A stretch of 64,000 bases of DNA from Nemopilema nomurai (Eukaryota; Cnidaria; Scyphozoa; Rhizostomeae; Rhizostomatidae), in contig ML133421.1 of NCBI GenBank assembly GCA_003864495.1, positions 3,224,001 to 3,288,000 of the forward strand, in the 5' to 3' direction. A program made the translations under genes and the position numbers. Each line of letters begins with the position of its first letter. Positions within the stretch are counted from its first letter, which is position 1. This document shows, piece by piece, positions 1-15,000 of this stretch. A model generated the notes under the pieces. That model searched no databases. It saw nothing but the letters and a program-made list of their open reading frames with translations, and was not told the origin of the DNA.

Positions 1-213
1 TTTGTTTGAACTGCTTTGCCTGCACTTAATTCAGCTGATAATCTACTGAAGCAAGAAAATGAATTTTCAGAAGCAAGGAGTTTTGGACTGGCATTTTGGC
101 ACCGCATATACGATAGGCCCTTATTTGGTATAGTCGTAACTCCATGCTTGTTTTTTGACAAATCTCAATTGCTCTGGATTTCATTTGGAAACAAGCTTTT
201 TCTCTACTTGCAG

Positions 214-918
214 TTTTGCCAATGACATCGAATATATGACTGGAAGCCGGCCAAATGCATTCTGGCTTATTTGTTGGAAATACATCTCACCACTTGCTCT
301 TATTGTCGTGTTCATAGCAACCTGTGTCAAGTTGTCCACAAATAATCCGACATACGGAGCTTTTGTTGGATGCAAAGAGGTAAATCTGCTTTACTGTATG
401 AATGCACCTAGTCTATCTAAAGGTGCAAGGTAGCTAAGTTTATTCGACTTTACTAGCATTTTATGTAGGTAAACTCCTTTTTTATTAATTAAATTGTTGT
501 TGTCTTTGAAAAGAATTGCCTAATGTTCATTCCTCGAATTTTGACGTTATCTTCTTAGAATTGCATTTTTAAACTAAAATTGATTGTCTTTTTGTTCAAG
601 TCACCTTTTTCGCCACTACACCCTGGGAGTGACACATGGTTGGCTGCATTCGAGTATCCTTCTTGGGGGAAGTTTTTGATTATTGTTGCCATCCTGGTAT
701 CTCTGCTGCCGACTCTCATTTTTCTTGTAATAAAGTGGCCAAAGAATTCTCTTCAAGCCTTTAAAAGGACTTTCGCTTCCGGTGTTGCTAACTACCTGCC
801 TGACCCTTCCTGGTATGATCCATCAAGGAGAAAAACGCCTGTCCAGATGGAGCGCGAGATTCTTGCAAAAAGGAAGGAATTGGCAGCCTCAGGTGACAGA
901 AAATCAAAAGTCCTTTGA
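214..918 (+). CDS. SLC6-family sodium-dependent transporter, last two coding exons (partial)
   Basis: Two exons, 214-379 and 601-918, join in phase 0 and end at a TGA at 916-918. The first carries the NDIEYMTG and SRPNAFW motifs just before TM11 of SLC6 transporters, followed by a hydrophobic helix. The second starts SPFSPLHPGSDTW, then EYPSWGK and TM12, and ends in a basic cytoplasmic tail. This order (D-I-E-x-M-x-G, W-K/R-x-x-W, TM11, a short loop, Y-P-x-W, TM12) is the standard SLC6 C-terminus. Members import neurotransmitters, amino acids or related osmolytes with sodium and chloride at the plasma membrane. The substrate-binding helices lie upstream of the window, so the substrate cannot be assigned. 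The 214 acceptor follows a pyrimidine tract and the exon starts in phase 2. The acceptor before 601 (TTCAAG) is weak but keeps the frame. Confidence 0.9.
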
Positions 919-3053
919 CAGTGTTGTCTGGCACACAGCCATTATTTGGCATGCAGTCATTATGTGGCATGCAGTCATTAATGCAGACATCCAACGTCCT
1001 TGATACCACCATACTATCATATGCAGTTATACTTCATTTTATTATATTAGAGTTGTATTCTTCCTAGTTTTTCATTTAGCCAGTGTAATTTGTTAAGCAT
1101 TCCTCGCTCTGATCTAGGTAATGTCCATTGTTCCCCGTTACACTTTCGATCCGACCTGATAATGTAAGGTGATTCAATTCTTTTGCATTTTGGTCTCCTG
1201 TGATGTTACAAGTCCGCCATTTGGCTACTCAACTAGCAGTTTTAACCAGCCAACGATTCGTCTTAACTTTACGATTAATGCAAGTAATATCAGCAGGGAC
1301 GTGGATGTCCCTGAAATGTCAATTGCGGCACGGAAGCTCCTGACTGGTTGCTTACCTTGGTCGTTTATTTCCATTTGCGCTATTATTTAAGGGTTTTTTT
1401 AAAGTTGTAGTAGGATATCTTATTTGATACATAGCATTGTAGCGTTGAAAACATCTGTAATACTCGTGCTGAGCTTTCTTATTTTGGTAAATATTTTGAA
1501 TTGATGTAGAATTGTGCTGCAAATGTAATTTGAAATCAAGATTTGAATTTTTTGTACTTGTATTTACAAAATTCATAGTATTAAGTGATTGTTACTTCTG
1601 CCGAGTGTATGGTAGTCAAGTCAGATTATAATGATTTGAACGGTTCTTCTTAAAGATGAGGCTACCTCTGTATGCCACACCAGGAGAAGCAAAATTACTA
1701 TTGACATTTTGCAGGTTTTGTAGGTGCTTTATCGGTATCTGTTCGGTGCACAGATGCAACTATACAAGGCATCACGGTCACTATCTCTAATCGAAAGCGC
1801 CTGTTATAACTATTTCATCGGGGAGATTTGAAGCGAGTTTCATTATCTCTACATCTTGGTAAACTTGAAATACCGATCATTTTTCATTTAAGTCTGGTGG
1901 CTAAAATACCTGATATATTTAAAAATTTTGGAAAACTGTTTGTTCTATCCAAGTAAACTCTCTTTCAAAATGGAATTTTCAACAACATTTTTTGGCCCGG
2001 TTATAACGAAGAGGCGAACAAGCGAGAAAAGAAAATTAAGGATATATTTGGTTACAACCTTTGTTACAGCGACAAAAATCGCTAGTGTGTGCTAGGCTTA
2101 AGATGCACGGGACAAGCAGATTGTTTTCTTGGAGTTTGATTTCTTTTTGGTCTGAAAAGGAGTGTCTACCTGTTATAATTTTGCTCGTTCAACTACGTTT
2201 TAGTTCCCGCGAGTAGAAACCTCGTTATATATGAAACAGACCTCACTTTCTTCAAAAGAGGCTCCTTTCATAAGAAACAGTTTTAGGTCTGAAAGCAAAA
2301 TGTTTTCTATTTCAATGTTTGTCATCGTTTATACCCGAATGCCAAAAATTTCTGTACTTTCCAATGGATTACTGATCTTAAATGCATAAAGCAGTTTAAT
2401 GATAGCAGACCATTGTACTGTGCCGTATGTTTTGTAAACTACTTCCATTTTCATCCGTTTCCCACAGTTTTCTATTTTCGATTATTTTCTCCATTTTCAG
2501 AATATTTTCTTCGATACAGAGCTCTGCAACGAAATTAACGTTTTCTTTCCCCTTCTAACAATTGTCTAATTGATTACTATCTGTGGCAAAGAAGGTTTTG
2601 ACTGTAAGGCTTATCGGAAACATTAAACCGTCTGGGGCAATTAAGAGCAGTGACTTTCGGGGGTCACATAAATGGATGGGTAGTAGGAGGTCGTCAAGAG
2701 AAGTAGCCAGTGGCCAATCAAATTTCGAAATTACTGCACCTGATACTCAAGATTAGAACAATGAGTAAAAAATAAAGTCACGTGGTTTGCCAAGAGCATG
2801 ACGGTAATGCTGCAATCATACTGGAAGTACCTGCTTGAACCTGTTGTGTTGGTGCTCTGAATCGAATCATAATCAAGTGCGCAGGTTCGCACATTCATAA
2901 AAAAATTTTTATTCTGAAAATGAATGAAGAATCGTCCACATTCTTATTAGCATTCACGTCGTTTTTCATTGGACTGTCGCTATGACTTGCTGATGCATGT
3001 TAAGTAAAACATCGTTGCTAAAGAGCCATTCCTCGCTGTTGTTTGTTCTGGAA
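919..3053. other. Intergenic interval between the SLC6 gene and the adhesion GPCR gene
   Basis: The first few hundred bases are presumably the SLC6 3' UTR. A short imperfect direct repeat containing GGCATGCAGTCATTA lies at about 948-980. I see no convincing exon, RNA gene or repeat in the rest. The stretch just before 3054 probably holds the promoter and 5' UTR of the receptor gene, but no core element could be singled out. Confidence 0.5.
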
Positions 3054-6000
3054 ATGCTGCTAGCCATCCTCATCCTTGTAAGTAAATTTCATTTATCGGC
3101 TTTGTTTTATTATAGATTCTAAATACAAGGAGTTTGAACACATATTGGCATTCTGGCTCGTTTAGAAGGCATCTTATTGTTTGTTTCGTTTTCAGGCCAC
3201 TGCAGTGCAGGTCTGCTACTCGCAACGATGTAAGTACTATCACTGTTTTTTGTAGTTTATTTTTATGACCTAAGGTGCCATATTAGGCGAAACAGACCTT
3301 TTGGTATACTCTGAAAGATACTTCATGTCATACATTACACTGTTTCATTGCCTTTATGCTCAATCAGATATATATATATATATATATATACATGTGCATG
3401 TAATATATATAAAAAAGTGCGCTATATTTGTGACACGTATGTCATATGGGAAATGGTTTTAATCGATGTCTCACGAGTTTACCCGATTGATATTCTAGAT
3501 GGACCTTGTGCATCGAGCAGTTGCCCTAGCTACGCGCACTGCGTGGATACCGGTGCAGGAACGTATTTGTGTCTCTGTCGTGCGTATCACCGATTTAGCA
3601 ACAAAACATGGCCCCAGGGATGCAATGGTATAGCTTTAACAACATTTTCGTATTACTAGGCAAACTAGGCCATTTCTGATTTTGAGATTGACTTCTTCAC
3701 TTGACCCTTCTAAAGGTAAGTTGGTCAATCATGCACCGTTTGCCATAGACTTTCACTTGGTGAATCCACAAGGCCAATTTAAACGTGATTTCCCCTACCA
3801 AACAGAATGGCACCTCGTCCTTTTTCAAGGTGTTCACTAGGCATCACTCTTGTTTGTTGTGTCATCTAATACTGGAAACAACCATACCTAAAATTGCTTC
3901 AAAGGAAAAAAACCAATACATCCGTCTTTAATTCCCAGAGGAAAAAAGGCATTTAAAACGGCAGCAAGATCTATCCAGTTTCTTGACTTTTCTAAGGGCG
4001 TAGAACGATAAAATCCTTTAGTTTTGTGGCCCAATAGCGAATTTCAAAACAGAAATTACACTCGAAGTTATTGATGGTATGTTATGATTGCTTGGTACTG
4101 TTATTTCACCTTTCCACTTTGGGATATTGTATATCAAATGACAGCTGCAAAAACACCATAAATTGTCCATAAACTTCAATAATTTTTTTAACAAATGAAT
4201 TCTAAAGGTGTAAGACTCCATTAAAAAAGCTCTCACCGAAAATTTCAGTAGCTCAACTAGTCTCCAAGCTATTACAGGGCAGTTGAAAGGGTCATTTCAA
4301 GCTGTGTAGAACGGTTATAGAATAGCCTACCTTTCCAGTGGACCATTATTTGCAAAAGGGTTTGCTGCTTATTACCCAATAGATTTTGACAGATGTATGC
4401 AACTAACTGAGAGAGGCATGGGAGATTAAAGCAATTTTGAGATTTGTCAATATTTTTCCCAACAGGTGCAGGAGAGCGAAACATGAAATTTCAATATTCT
4501 ATATCCATATTCTATTTCTTCTATATTATATTTCAATATCCAAAACTTTTTGCCAGACTACCCTCCTTTTTGCATGGTACTAATGCAATTGATTATTGAG
4601 TACCAGGGAAACGTGGTTGATTGCAAAATAAAGGTAGATAAATGCTAAATTATTAGATTAAGGGCATTTTTTGATTCTACACGGGGGCAAAGAGTTTTTA
4701 AATTTTCCTTATGCTAGGCGCACGCTTGTGCCATTTGCCTCAGCTATTTGACTCATGTGTGCGTTGAGTTTTTTGTATGAATTTTGTCTAGCGAACCAAA
4801 TTCGAGAATATCAAACCAGTTTGATCATTTCTGTCACTCATGCCATTTGGCTTACCGTGTGCGCGGTCTGAGTAATTTAGCTCAAGGTATCAGTGATATT
4901 ACGCATGCGCTAGTGCAACAACAACAAGAGGATAGGGAAAATTCAACAACAAAATGGCTGAAAGCAATTTTGTTAGCGAGACAATTATTGAGGAGAAGTT
5001 ACTTGATTTTTGGCCAGAGCATCGGTGTTTATACGATGTTCGATCTCCTGCATTTAAAGATAGTGTGTATCCTGCTTGCTGATTATTGGCTGTACTCTCT
5101 CTAAAGTTTTTTCAAACTGAGCACGGTGTAACATACCAAAATTTATGAAAAATGCTCTTTTTAAGATACTTTCGTTCCAATGGGGTTATCGATTCACGAA
5201 GCAGAAAAGGTCAGTCCAGACAGGGACTACTCAATGATTCCTGACAGTAAATTGACTGCAACTAGAGTAGAAGGACAGCTCCATCCAAAGTTCGCTCGCC
5301 TTCATTACAAAGTTGCAGGAAGTACTGCATGGTGCGCTCCAACAAGTGGAGGTACTGACAGTATAGAAGTAAGTAGTTCGACTTTTTGCAAAAATCTAAT
5401 TGATAAAACTGTGACAAGCTCCAGATCCTTACTTGCTGGACACGAGAAGACGAAAATGCCTCCATTACAGGGTTGTGAGTCTTGTAGGAGTCACTCCTAA
5501 AAGCTGTTTATTACACTTTCAGGTTGACCTGGGCGTCCTTGCAAACATTACGATGATTGCAACACAGGGTGTTGGTAGACAGCCAATTCTACAGTACACC
5601 AAAACCTTCTCGCTTCAATTCTCAAATGACCGCACCGAATGGAAAAATGTGACCGTGAGTAGTAATGGAACAGGTCCAACACAGGTGAGACTTTTTGGCA
5701 AGAGCCTACATTTGCTATGGGACAAATTTTTTGGTAACTATCATAAAGTTGATGCTAACGGAAATCTTTATCGTTAGGTCATCATGAGCATAATGTACTA
5801 CAAAACCTGTTAAAAAAGTTATGAATTGTCAGAAAATATTACAGAATAGAAAAGTCCACAAATTATGGAATACTTCTTTCATGCTTCACATTGTTAATTT
5901 TGTAGATTTTTCTCGGCAACGATGGAGCAAGCAACAATGACGACGTTTTTTACAACAAGTTGAGTTATGTAATCGAGACTCAGTACTTAAGGGTAATTCC

Positions 6001-9000
6001 ACTCACATGGCGAACAGAAAAGTGCCTTCGATTTGAGCTATATGGGCAAAGAGGTACTTAGCTTGGCCTACTTCATTGAAAATTCTTTCGACAATAGGGA
6101 ACCAGCGATTACTTTACCCCCACTTGAGAAGCATAGAGGGAAAGCTGAACGACTGATGGAATTGAGTTTTATTTTAAGGTCCTCCCATCGTTTCACAGTT
6201 TGTGCGGTTAGCAAACCTTACAATGATCTAGAATGGATTTCTGCAACATTTGTTTTAGAATTTGATGAATGCAAACAGCCAACTTGGAACATCTGTGACA
6301 AAGTTTTTGCCAAATGTACGGACAGATTTGCGGCGTATAGGTGTCATTGCATCACTGGGTACACAGATTTCACAGGACTCGGTGCAAACTGCATGGGTAT
6401 AGTCTTTCGTTTTTATCTATTTCGACTGGTGAAGCTAGCTGGTAAACTTTAAATAGGAGCACTGGCAAAATGCATTGCTAAAAGTATATTTTATGCTTTG
6501 AATTGATGGTGTTGTTGTTACAGAAATCGACGAGTGCATGACTGGGACTCATAACTGTAGCAAGTATGCGAGTTGTGAAAATAAGCCGGCAGGGAGCTTT
6601 ACGTGCACCTGCAACAAAGGCTATAGCGGAGATGGCTATTACTGCGAGGGTTAGTACACATTCGAGTTAAATTCAATGAATTTTCCTATTTGCAATCAAG
6701 AAAGGTCACTATCGAAACCATATTCCCGTGGTCATATTTCCATTGAATTATAATATTTCCATCCAATTATCAAATTGCGATTACTCTTCAAGGGCCGCTT
6801 CCTATTGCAGATATTGACGAGTGCATTTCTGAAAAGCCATGCCATGACGATGCCTACTGCTACAATTTGCAGCCATTTTACCAATGTGTTTGTAAGCCTG
6901 GCTATGCTGGTGATGGAAAAACATGCAACGGTACTAAAACTCTAGTTCTAAGCAGCAATGATAAAGCACGTGATCTTAGAAGCATGTAAACATTAAGTCA
7001 CATGATACTAATTTTACTACTTATTGTGTGAACAACTGGCCTACGTAATAGCAAGTCTGCCTTATGCCACAACGCTGACTGCTGGAATTATCCAGAAGCC
7101 ACGTACTACAGCGACACTCGCAGTATGGGAACGTAGATGTCGTTGATGGACTTTCTCCATTTCAGCCATCGTCTAACGTCACTACATACCACAGACTAGA
7201 ATGAATTCTACAGCTGCGATTAAGAAGTAAAGTTGATTCTCTGCATGACGAATTATCGTATTGCTCCTGCTGGTCGAAGTCAAGGCAAATCGGAGACATA
7301 ACCAAGAAAGTTATTTGTAAAAAAGCCCACTGCACCAACCTAGCATAAAGCAGTGGTCATGCTAAACATTGTCACCTGCTCAGAAAGTTTGAACAGCGGA
7401 TAACACGTTTATTTACCTGATCTTGGGCTACTGACTAACATTAGCTGTTATTAGATTAACCAACTTTTGCTCTGGTAGCAGCTATTTTGTTTAATAAAAC
7501 CTGCAATTTTTACAGACATCGACGAATGCAACAAAGGAACTCACGCTTGTCATTCGATGGCTACTTGTGCCAATAGCAAGGGATCTTATACATGCACTTG
7601 CAACAAGGGATGGCAAGGGAACGGATATCTTTGTCAAGGTCAGCTTGCTTACTTCAGTTGCCCTTACATATCGTCATTCTGGTTGCCCAAGTTCTTTATG
7701 CTACATTTGTCCTCCTTATTTCTCTGGGTAGGAGACGGAAGCTTATAGGGATCTGAATAACTTTGCTGTTTATTGTCTCCACTCAGATGTAGATGAATGC
7801 AAGCTTGGCACTCATGGTTGTCACCAATTTGCTCGCTGCACCAACTCAGTAGGGAGCTATAGCTGCGACTGCATCCTTGATCTTTTCAAAGGAGATGGAT
7901 TCTACTGCTACGGTAAGCTATTTTTATGCCCAATTGTTTGCGGGAAGGTCTCAATGAGAAATAGGGCCAGAAAAGAAAGAAATAATTCCTCAGTAAAAAT
8001 TATGAGCTCGAGTATACTTGTATACTAGACATTTTATTCCTAGCAAGCTAGTTCACTATAGCCGCATTAAGGATGACTTAGGAAATCATCTGTTTGTTGT
8101 AGATGTGGACGAATGCTCCCTTGGGAAGAGCAAACACCAGTGTAAGGACACTGAAAAATGCTACAACCTTGTTGGCTCTCACAAGTGCCAGTGTCCAAAG
8201 GCAAGAACTCTAATTTCCATGGTGCAGCCCTGTCTAAAGCGTCTTGAAGTATTTCTAAGAAGCATCTCCCTGCCCAGGCAGATTGCAGGCTGCCGTGGCA
8301 TCATTTTCAGGGCGCAGTAACGACTTTTAGATTGAAAAACGAGCTTTAGTGCGCAATATGATTAGCAACTTGTTATCTTTTGACATTCCTCTGCACCAAT
8401 GTAGGCCTATTATGTTCGAAATCTTTTAGGGCGTTGGTCTCCTGTTGAAGTGGATGCATTACTTAGGTTGCAATCAGTAGCATGCCCGGTTAAGAGTAGT
8501 GACAAACTTCTTGCTATAGCATTATCCTTTTTGAAATATATTCGCCATCCATTGCTGATTGTAATCGATATCAAGAATTTCGGCTGCAAAGTGCTCTCAC
8601 AAAACCCGCCACCCACTTTGAGAGAATAGCCGAGCTGTATCGCACGCATATTTTTTAGCTCAGCTAAAATCCCCCTGTTGCACCTACAATGCTTGCGAAA
8701 AGTGCTGAAGCTTCTAGTTATCAGCGGTTGGCGTGTCAAATAAGTAAGCACAAAGACAACAGAGAATACGCAAGAGCTCTGACTGCTTTAGGAAAGCATT
8801 TTAGCATATAGCAAAAGTAAATTATTTACTTAGTGGATATTTGCTTCAAATTTTTCTGAACTTTTTTCAGGAAATTCCGATGCAGTCAATCTTTGTAGAC
8901 ACTGAGACTATTTTGTTCGGAAAAATAGCGGATGAGTTAAGTCGTATATCGGAAGAGGTTTGTATTGTATTTAATCATGCATTTTTCAAGCCGACTAAAA

Positions 9001-12000
9001 TTATTCATCTTTCAAATCTTTTCATAAATCATATGGATCGAATGCTTGCAGTTGAGAGATGAAAGTGAATAGATAGAATGACTGAATAATATGAAGGAAG
9101 ATTTTTTGCCATCAAGAATTATTGGTTGTGTTAGCATTGTCTTTTTTTAGGATTCTGACAATCCTATCGACGACCTTGCGCATAAGATGAGGACTATTTA
9201 TCAACTTGCCCAGAGTGTATACTCTTATCACTTCAAGGAAACCACGGAATCTTTTTACACTGTGCACATCTCCCAGAATAAACTGGGTAAGAATTATAAA
9301 TGTAGCTCAAACGACAACATTTTTGAAAGGGCAATAAGTGTTATATAGCTGATCAGTGCATCCCAGTGACACTTGATATGAAAAAATCAGCTTGCAAAAG
9401 GCACCTTCTATCTACATTATTTGATAATTATATTGACACTAAAACTTTAAGTATAATGCATTTGATTTTTGCAAGCAATTTGAGAAGAGCTGTAAACCAT
9501 TTGAGAAGCTCATAGCTGTTATCGTTTGGTCAGTCAAATAGAAAAATGTTAGGTAAGCGTTCGTGCTGTCAAAGTTTCATTTACAGCAGGATCATAATTG
9601 CGCACACTCGACGTTCCTTTTTTCGTCATCGAATTGTCGCTCTACAGCCGAATTTGCGTGTTTACGAAAATGCCGCCATTTTTAAGCAATTTGGAAAAAG
9701 AAGATTTTTAAGACTAAACCATATTTAAACACAAAGATGACAGTTTTTTCCCTGAAATCGTTGAAAATTGCGCCATCTGGAAAACCAGGAAAATACGTTT
9801 CATTTTATCAAGTTAAAAACTCTGCTTGATTTTAGAATACAGTGGCTTGTGAGCTAAAAACATGACGAGTACAGCTTTGCTAACAGCTAAATAAAGCAGA
9901 GAAAGCAGAGCTCTATTCTTTTATAGAAGCGCAGATAAAACCTAACATGACTTGTTCTCTTTATATGGTGAAAGTTAAGGGTGGATGTAGCGCGTTGGGT
10001 TTTTGTTAAAATTAACAAACTTGACACATGTGTCATCCACATAACGAAAGTGGACCGCTGGCTCTTAATTTTTGTGAGTTTGTTTCATGTAACCGATAGA
10101 TGTTGGCAAGCCACGCTGCCCAAAAGCTACCCATCAATTTGCCTGCACATAAGATAGTTGAAACGCAATTAAAGTGAGCTTTCTAAATACTATTAATTTA
10201 TTTAATGCGAAAATTGCTATCTTCAATACAGACAACGATTTAAAATAGGCTTTATTTTCATGCACCTTGAAATTTAAAACAACAATTTGGAATCCAGACT
10301 TTTAAATTGGTGGGCTTAATTTTAGTATAAAATTGTTTACTTTTCCTTCTTAGCCCTAGAGATGTATGATTTTCGATGCACGGACGTGAAGAAATTGAAG
10401 TTTCCAAACCACTGTCATGCGAACTACAGCGGAGAAACGTTCTGGACAACAATAACTGACGAAGTTAACATTCAGTTCGTTGGAGAAAGCACGGGTGAGG
10501 CTCGATTTTAACGATGCTGATAGTGCTTAAATAAAGTCCCACCTTTAAGAAACTCATCTCACAAAAACAGCCCGATTCGTGTTTCATTTGCAAATATAAT
10601 TTTTTGGAACAGGTTGTATATACCAAGATATAACAATCATCAACACTAAACCTCCACATTTTAGAAGCCAATTTTTTCATAAGCCTATTGAGCCTTTTGC
10701 CTTTGCTTAATTAGCCAATCGCTCTACAATTATTCTGACGAAAATTCAAGGTCCCGCCTTCTTATAAAATGTCGTCTAAAGGACAGGACTTTGTCGCATT
10801 TCGCACAATATGATAAAACTGTTTAGAACGCACTTCATATTGTTTTCCCAAATTTTAACTCTAATGTTTATTAACTGGTAAGAAAACTGGTAAAAGATAT
10901 GTGTAAGTTAAGGGCTCCACACTAAATAGTGGCTGCATAAAATTTGCAAAATTGTTTCTGCGTGTTGTTTATTAGTTGATCTATAAAAAATTAGGCATTA
11001 GTTTTTAAAACGCAGTTTCTTATAGGCGGGACTTTTCTGCATAGAAATGACAATAATGTTGCCAAAGATACTAAAGACTCCTTCTTCGATTGATTCAGCA
11101 ACGTTTCGTATGCTTTAAAATTGCGTTATTTTTCTTAATTTTGCAGAGCTGCTGTGTTCTCTCTAGTTCTAATCAGGAGCCAGTAGAGATACATACGCTA
11201 TTTCCAAATTATTCAGATTCAGCCACCTGTTTTTTCAGCATTCACCTGCAGCAAAACACTGCTTTGTACTATTTTGTTGATTGTATTACTTCAGTGAAGT
11301 GATCATACCCAATGACTTAAGTTAAAGGGTTTTAACTTTCAATTGATCAAGATGACTTCATTTTGATGAAATTTGGCTTTATCCAATTCACTAGTGCATT
11401 TTCCTTAGCCAGGTGCGCCAACTTGTGGAAAAGTCAACTGCATAGCTTTGCCGGCCTGTCGACAGTCACTTTGCCCTTGATAAAGCTTCAGCTGCATTTC
11501 TTATTTCCGTCTTCTAAACATCGCTGCATTTCATAGCTAGAGGTTGTTCCCTCTATCTTAGCCAGTCATCAGAGATTCAAATGACCGAACACATAGCTAG
11601 TAAAGAAGCTTTCCAAAAATTCCGTTTCTGTATTTTCAGTTCCATTTGAGGCATGGGCAACTCCACCGCCCTCGACGCGACCTCCTTCCACTGGCCCATC
11701 TACAGTCACGTCACTTGGCAATTCTACAAACTTTACAGCGACCCAGGTTCCAAATATAACCATGACAACAGCGAAAACAATTGTTGACTGGAGTGGTTCG
11801 TTATTTTACCTCAATGTATTTATTCCTTACAATTTTTAGCGGGCTGGTCACAAGCGCTTTATAACCGCTATATTCCATGGGCAGTCATATTTCATGGGCA
11901 GTCATATTTCATGGGCAGTCTAGTCATTGAGTCAGCAATGTTAGCTAATAGAGGCTATCGTAAAAACGTCGATGATCGTAAACCATCGTTGTAAGGAATC

Positions 12001-15000
12001 TCTCCATTCACATTAACCAAATATCAGATCAGCAAGAAAGCACTTTCTACATTTCAATTTCCCTGCAATTTTCAAACCAAGAATCATTCAGCACATTTTT
12101 CTAATATTTCAGGGAGGCCTTGCCAGCGGCAACAATTTAGTGGAGCCATGGGCACATTTTCATCTCCACTATTTCCAAACTATTATCCGGTCAACACGAA
12201 ATGCGAATATTTGATCGAGGTGGATGAGCTGAGAGATGTCTACGTCAACTTCTCATACTTCCAGCTCGAAAAGGACCGCAAGTGTGCATACGACAGCGTG
12301 AAAATATACGATGGAGCCACGGAAAATGACCGGCTGATCGCCCAGTACTGTGGCAGTGAGGGATTGCCAGTTGCGGTGAGATCTGCAGGTCGCCGTATGC
12401 TGGTTGTATTCAGGTCAGATAGCAGATTCGTTATGCGAGGATTCAATGCCACATGGGTTGCACTACAGCCACGTACGCTCAAGTTTTCTTTTAATTTTTC
12501 CTCCAATTTCTGTGTTTTACAACAGGAAGAATGATCAAATCTGTTCTAACAGTTCAAGTCTTGCAGATTGAAATTGGTACTCACTCTGATTATCAAATAG
12601 AGATTTTCTTTGTACTGATTCTGATTTGTCATTTACTTGAAAATTTTTACCGCCTTCTAGTTACTTAGCAACTGAAAGTGATATCATTCGTTCCAATGAT
12701 ATCACTGAAAACGGTTCACGCTTTTCTATAAGAAACCACTTTACACGTAGAAGGACAAAATATTTAAAGAACGAAATCCCTGAGGAACTTTTCGATTTGA
12801 AATTTTTTTATAACTGCAAGCATCAAGAACTAAAAAGCCGGTTCCATTCAACTGCAGCCAATACTCGCATAGATTGTTTGCTATTCGTGTGTCAAGTTTT
12901 CATTGAGTAGTTACCGCATATGCTGTCTCGCCCCTCTCTCCATTTAGTGTTATTTTATTCAAAACATCGAGAGTGAGAACTTAAGAAACTTTTAAGGAAA
13001 CGGTATGAAATGAAAAAGAAATGATGTCACAGATCCGTGATATGAATAAAAACTTTGTATCACAGATACGTGTTTTGACCAACTCATTTGTAAACTTGAG
13101 CAATGTTTGACATCTGCTCTTAACCACCCTCTGAAAGGATACCAGCAATATCCATCTGCACAGCACATGCCAAATAATTTGGGCCACAGTATTTTTGGAC
13201 AACTAGGCTAAAGTTCCCTTTCATGACGTATGGTAAGATAGGGTATACAACATCACCAATAATACATATTGGGACTTCTGGCTCATCAGGTACAATTTTT
13301 CTTTCGACTCTTGGGATTTTACTGGTTTCCAGGAGATTGTTCACATTTAAATCTGCAAATACCCTCGCATCATGCACTGAACCTGGGCACTTAGTATTTA
13401 CATCTATGAAAATGTACTCATAATTGCAAACAGCTTGCACATTGAGAGAGCAACTTTCTTTTCGATTAAGATAATCTGTATAATCTTGATTTTGGCTGTT
13501 TTATTTCAATGTGCGTGCCATCGACAGCACCTATGCATTGAGGAAATACGTGGTTTACTCAGTGGCAGGTAGCTTTATGTCTTTCTCTCCAAGCTGTTCT
13601 GAAATAGTTCTTGTGGCACTTCTTCCAGTTATTGAAACTGTGCTTCGAAAAAACCCAAAAGCATGACCAACTTATCGATAACGACCCTCGTATGCCAAGT
13701 AGTACAATTTTAATGCAACATGAGCCTCCATGTCAATAGCTTTCCTCATTGTTGTGTCAGTCGAATGTCTACGAATGTCTTCTTTGTTATTCGAAAATTT
13801 TCCCTCCATTCCTTCTTGAAAACATTCTTCCTTGCCTTACCCACATTGTTCGCCATTTTCTGTTCTTCTTACTTATTCTTCTCCTGTTTCTGGTCGAGTT
13901 TTTTGCTAGCAATATCTGAAGGATGTTGCTTAACCGTTTGTGGTATGATGTTAAATTGCAAGGCAGCTAGTTCAAGTTTCCTTTGACCAGGTCGTTGTTT
14001 TGGCGCCAAATGGTTTAAAGAGATGGAGAGCTATTTGATTTGCCTCGATATTCAATATTTCAAAACCTCATTATCGATCTGAAACAAAATCATACCATTT
14101 TCATGTATTTACACGACACCGTTTTCAAGTCATACCGTTTTCAGAAGCGTTTTCATTTCAAACCGTTTTCGATAGTGTTTCCGTGTAAACGACTATACGA
14201 TTTAACAACGGTATCGTGTAAACGGGGCCTTGGATTTTGACGCACCTCTGGCTTTTCTGTTTCTAGTTTATGCTCTTTTGACACTTTCCACACTAAGGCT
14301 TTCCCTTCCGCGGTGATGTACATTTTGCATCCAATTATTTTACAGGGGTGTCTGTGACATGTATGTTGTACAATCCTTTGAGTTATACAGCCGATCCCGG
14401 CCTTCACACAAAGTACTTGGCGAGGTAAGTTAACAAGCTTTATTGAATTGGAGCTTTTTTGAGCTTTCATTAGAAAATACTGATATTTAGAAAAATCTTT
14501 GTGAAACTGCAGCTTTCAAGATATTTGATTTCGATCTTGGTTTTCTTTTCAGGATATTTAAGGCAGATCGAACAAAATTTATCCCGATCTCAAGAATGAT
14601 GGCATGCGTTCAGTTTCCTCGCTGCAATGTTTCCTTGCCAACGCCAATCGATTTCACATTTGAACATACCATCGTAAGATCATTATTAATAAATATATTT
14701 CGATTGTCAACTTTTATGACAAGCACCGTTCTATTATGAATAAATGTATTGGAAATGTCAAACTTACGAATCCATGTGACTTTATAACGGAAGTGGAAGG
14801 AATCTGCAATGAATGGGAATTTTGAAGTATTGAGACTTCCGGTTTCCATCATTTGAATTTTCTGGATTAAATTAACCCATTTCATAAAAATGTGAACTTG
14901 CTATAAACATGTGTATTTGCTTATTTGCTATCGATACAATATCACGGAGGGCATTATTCCGACTTACTTGCTGAACACAAGTTAATTTGCTTTGTAGAAT

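Noticed and set aside
12240..12506. 88-codon - strand frame opposite the CUB exon
   Set aside because: It is a shadow of the CUB coding sequence on the other strand.
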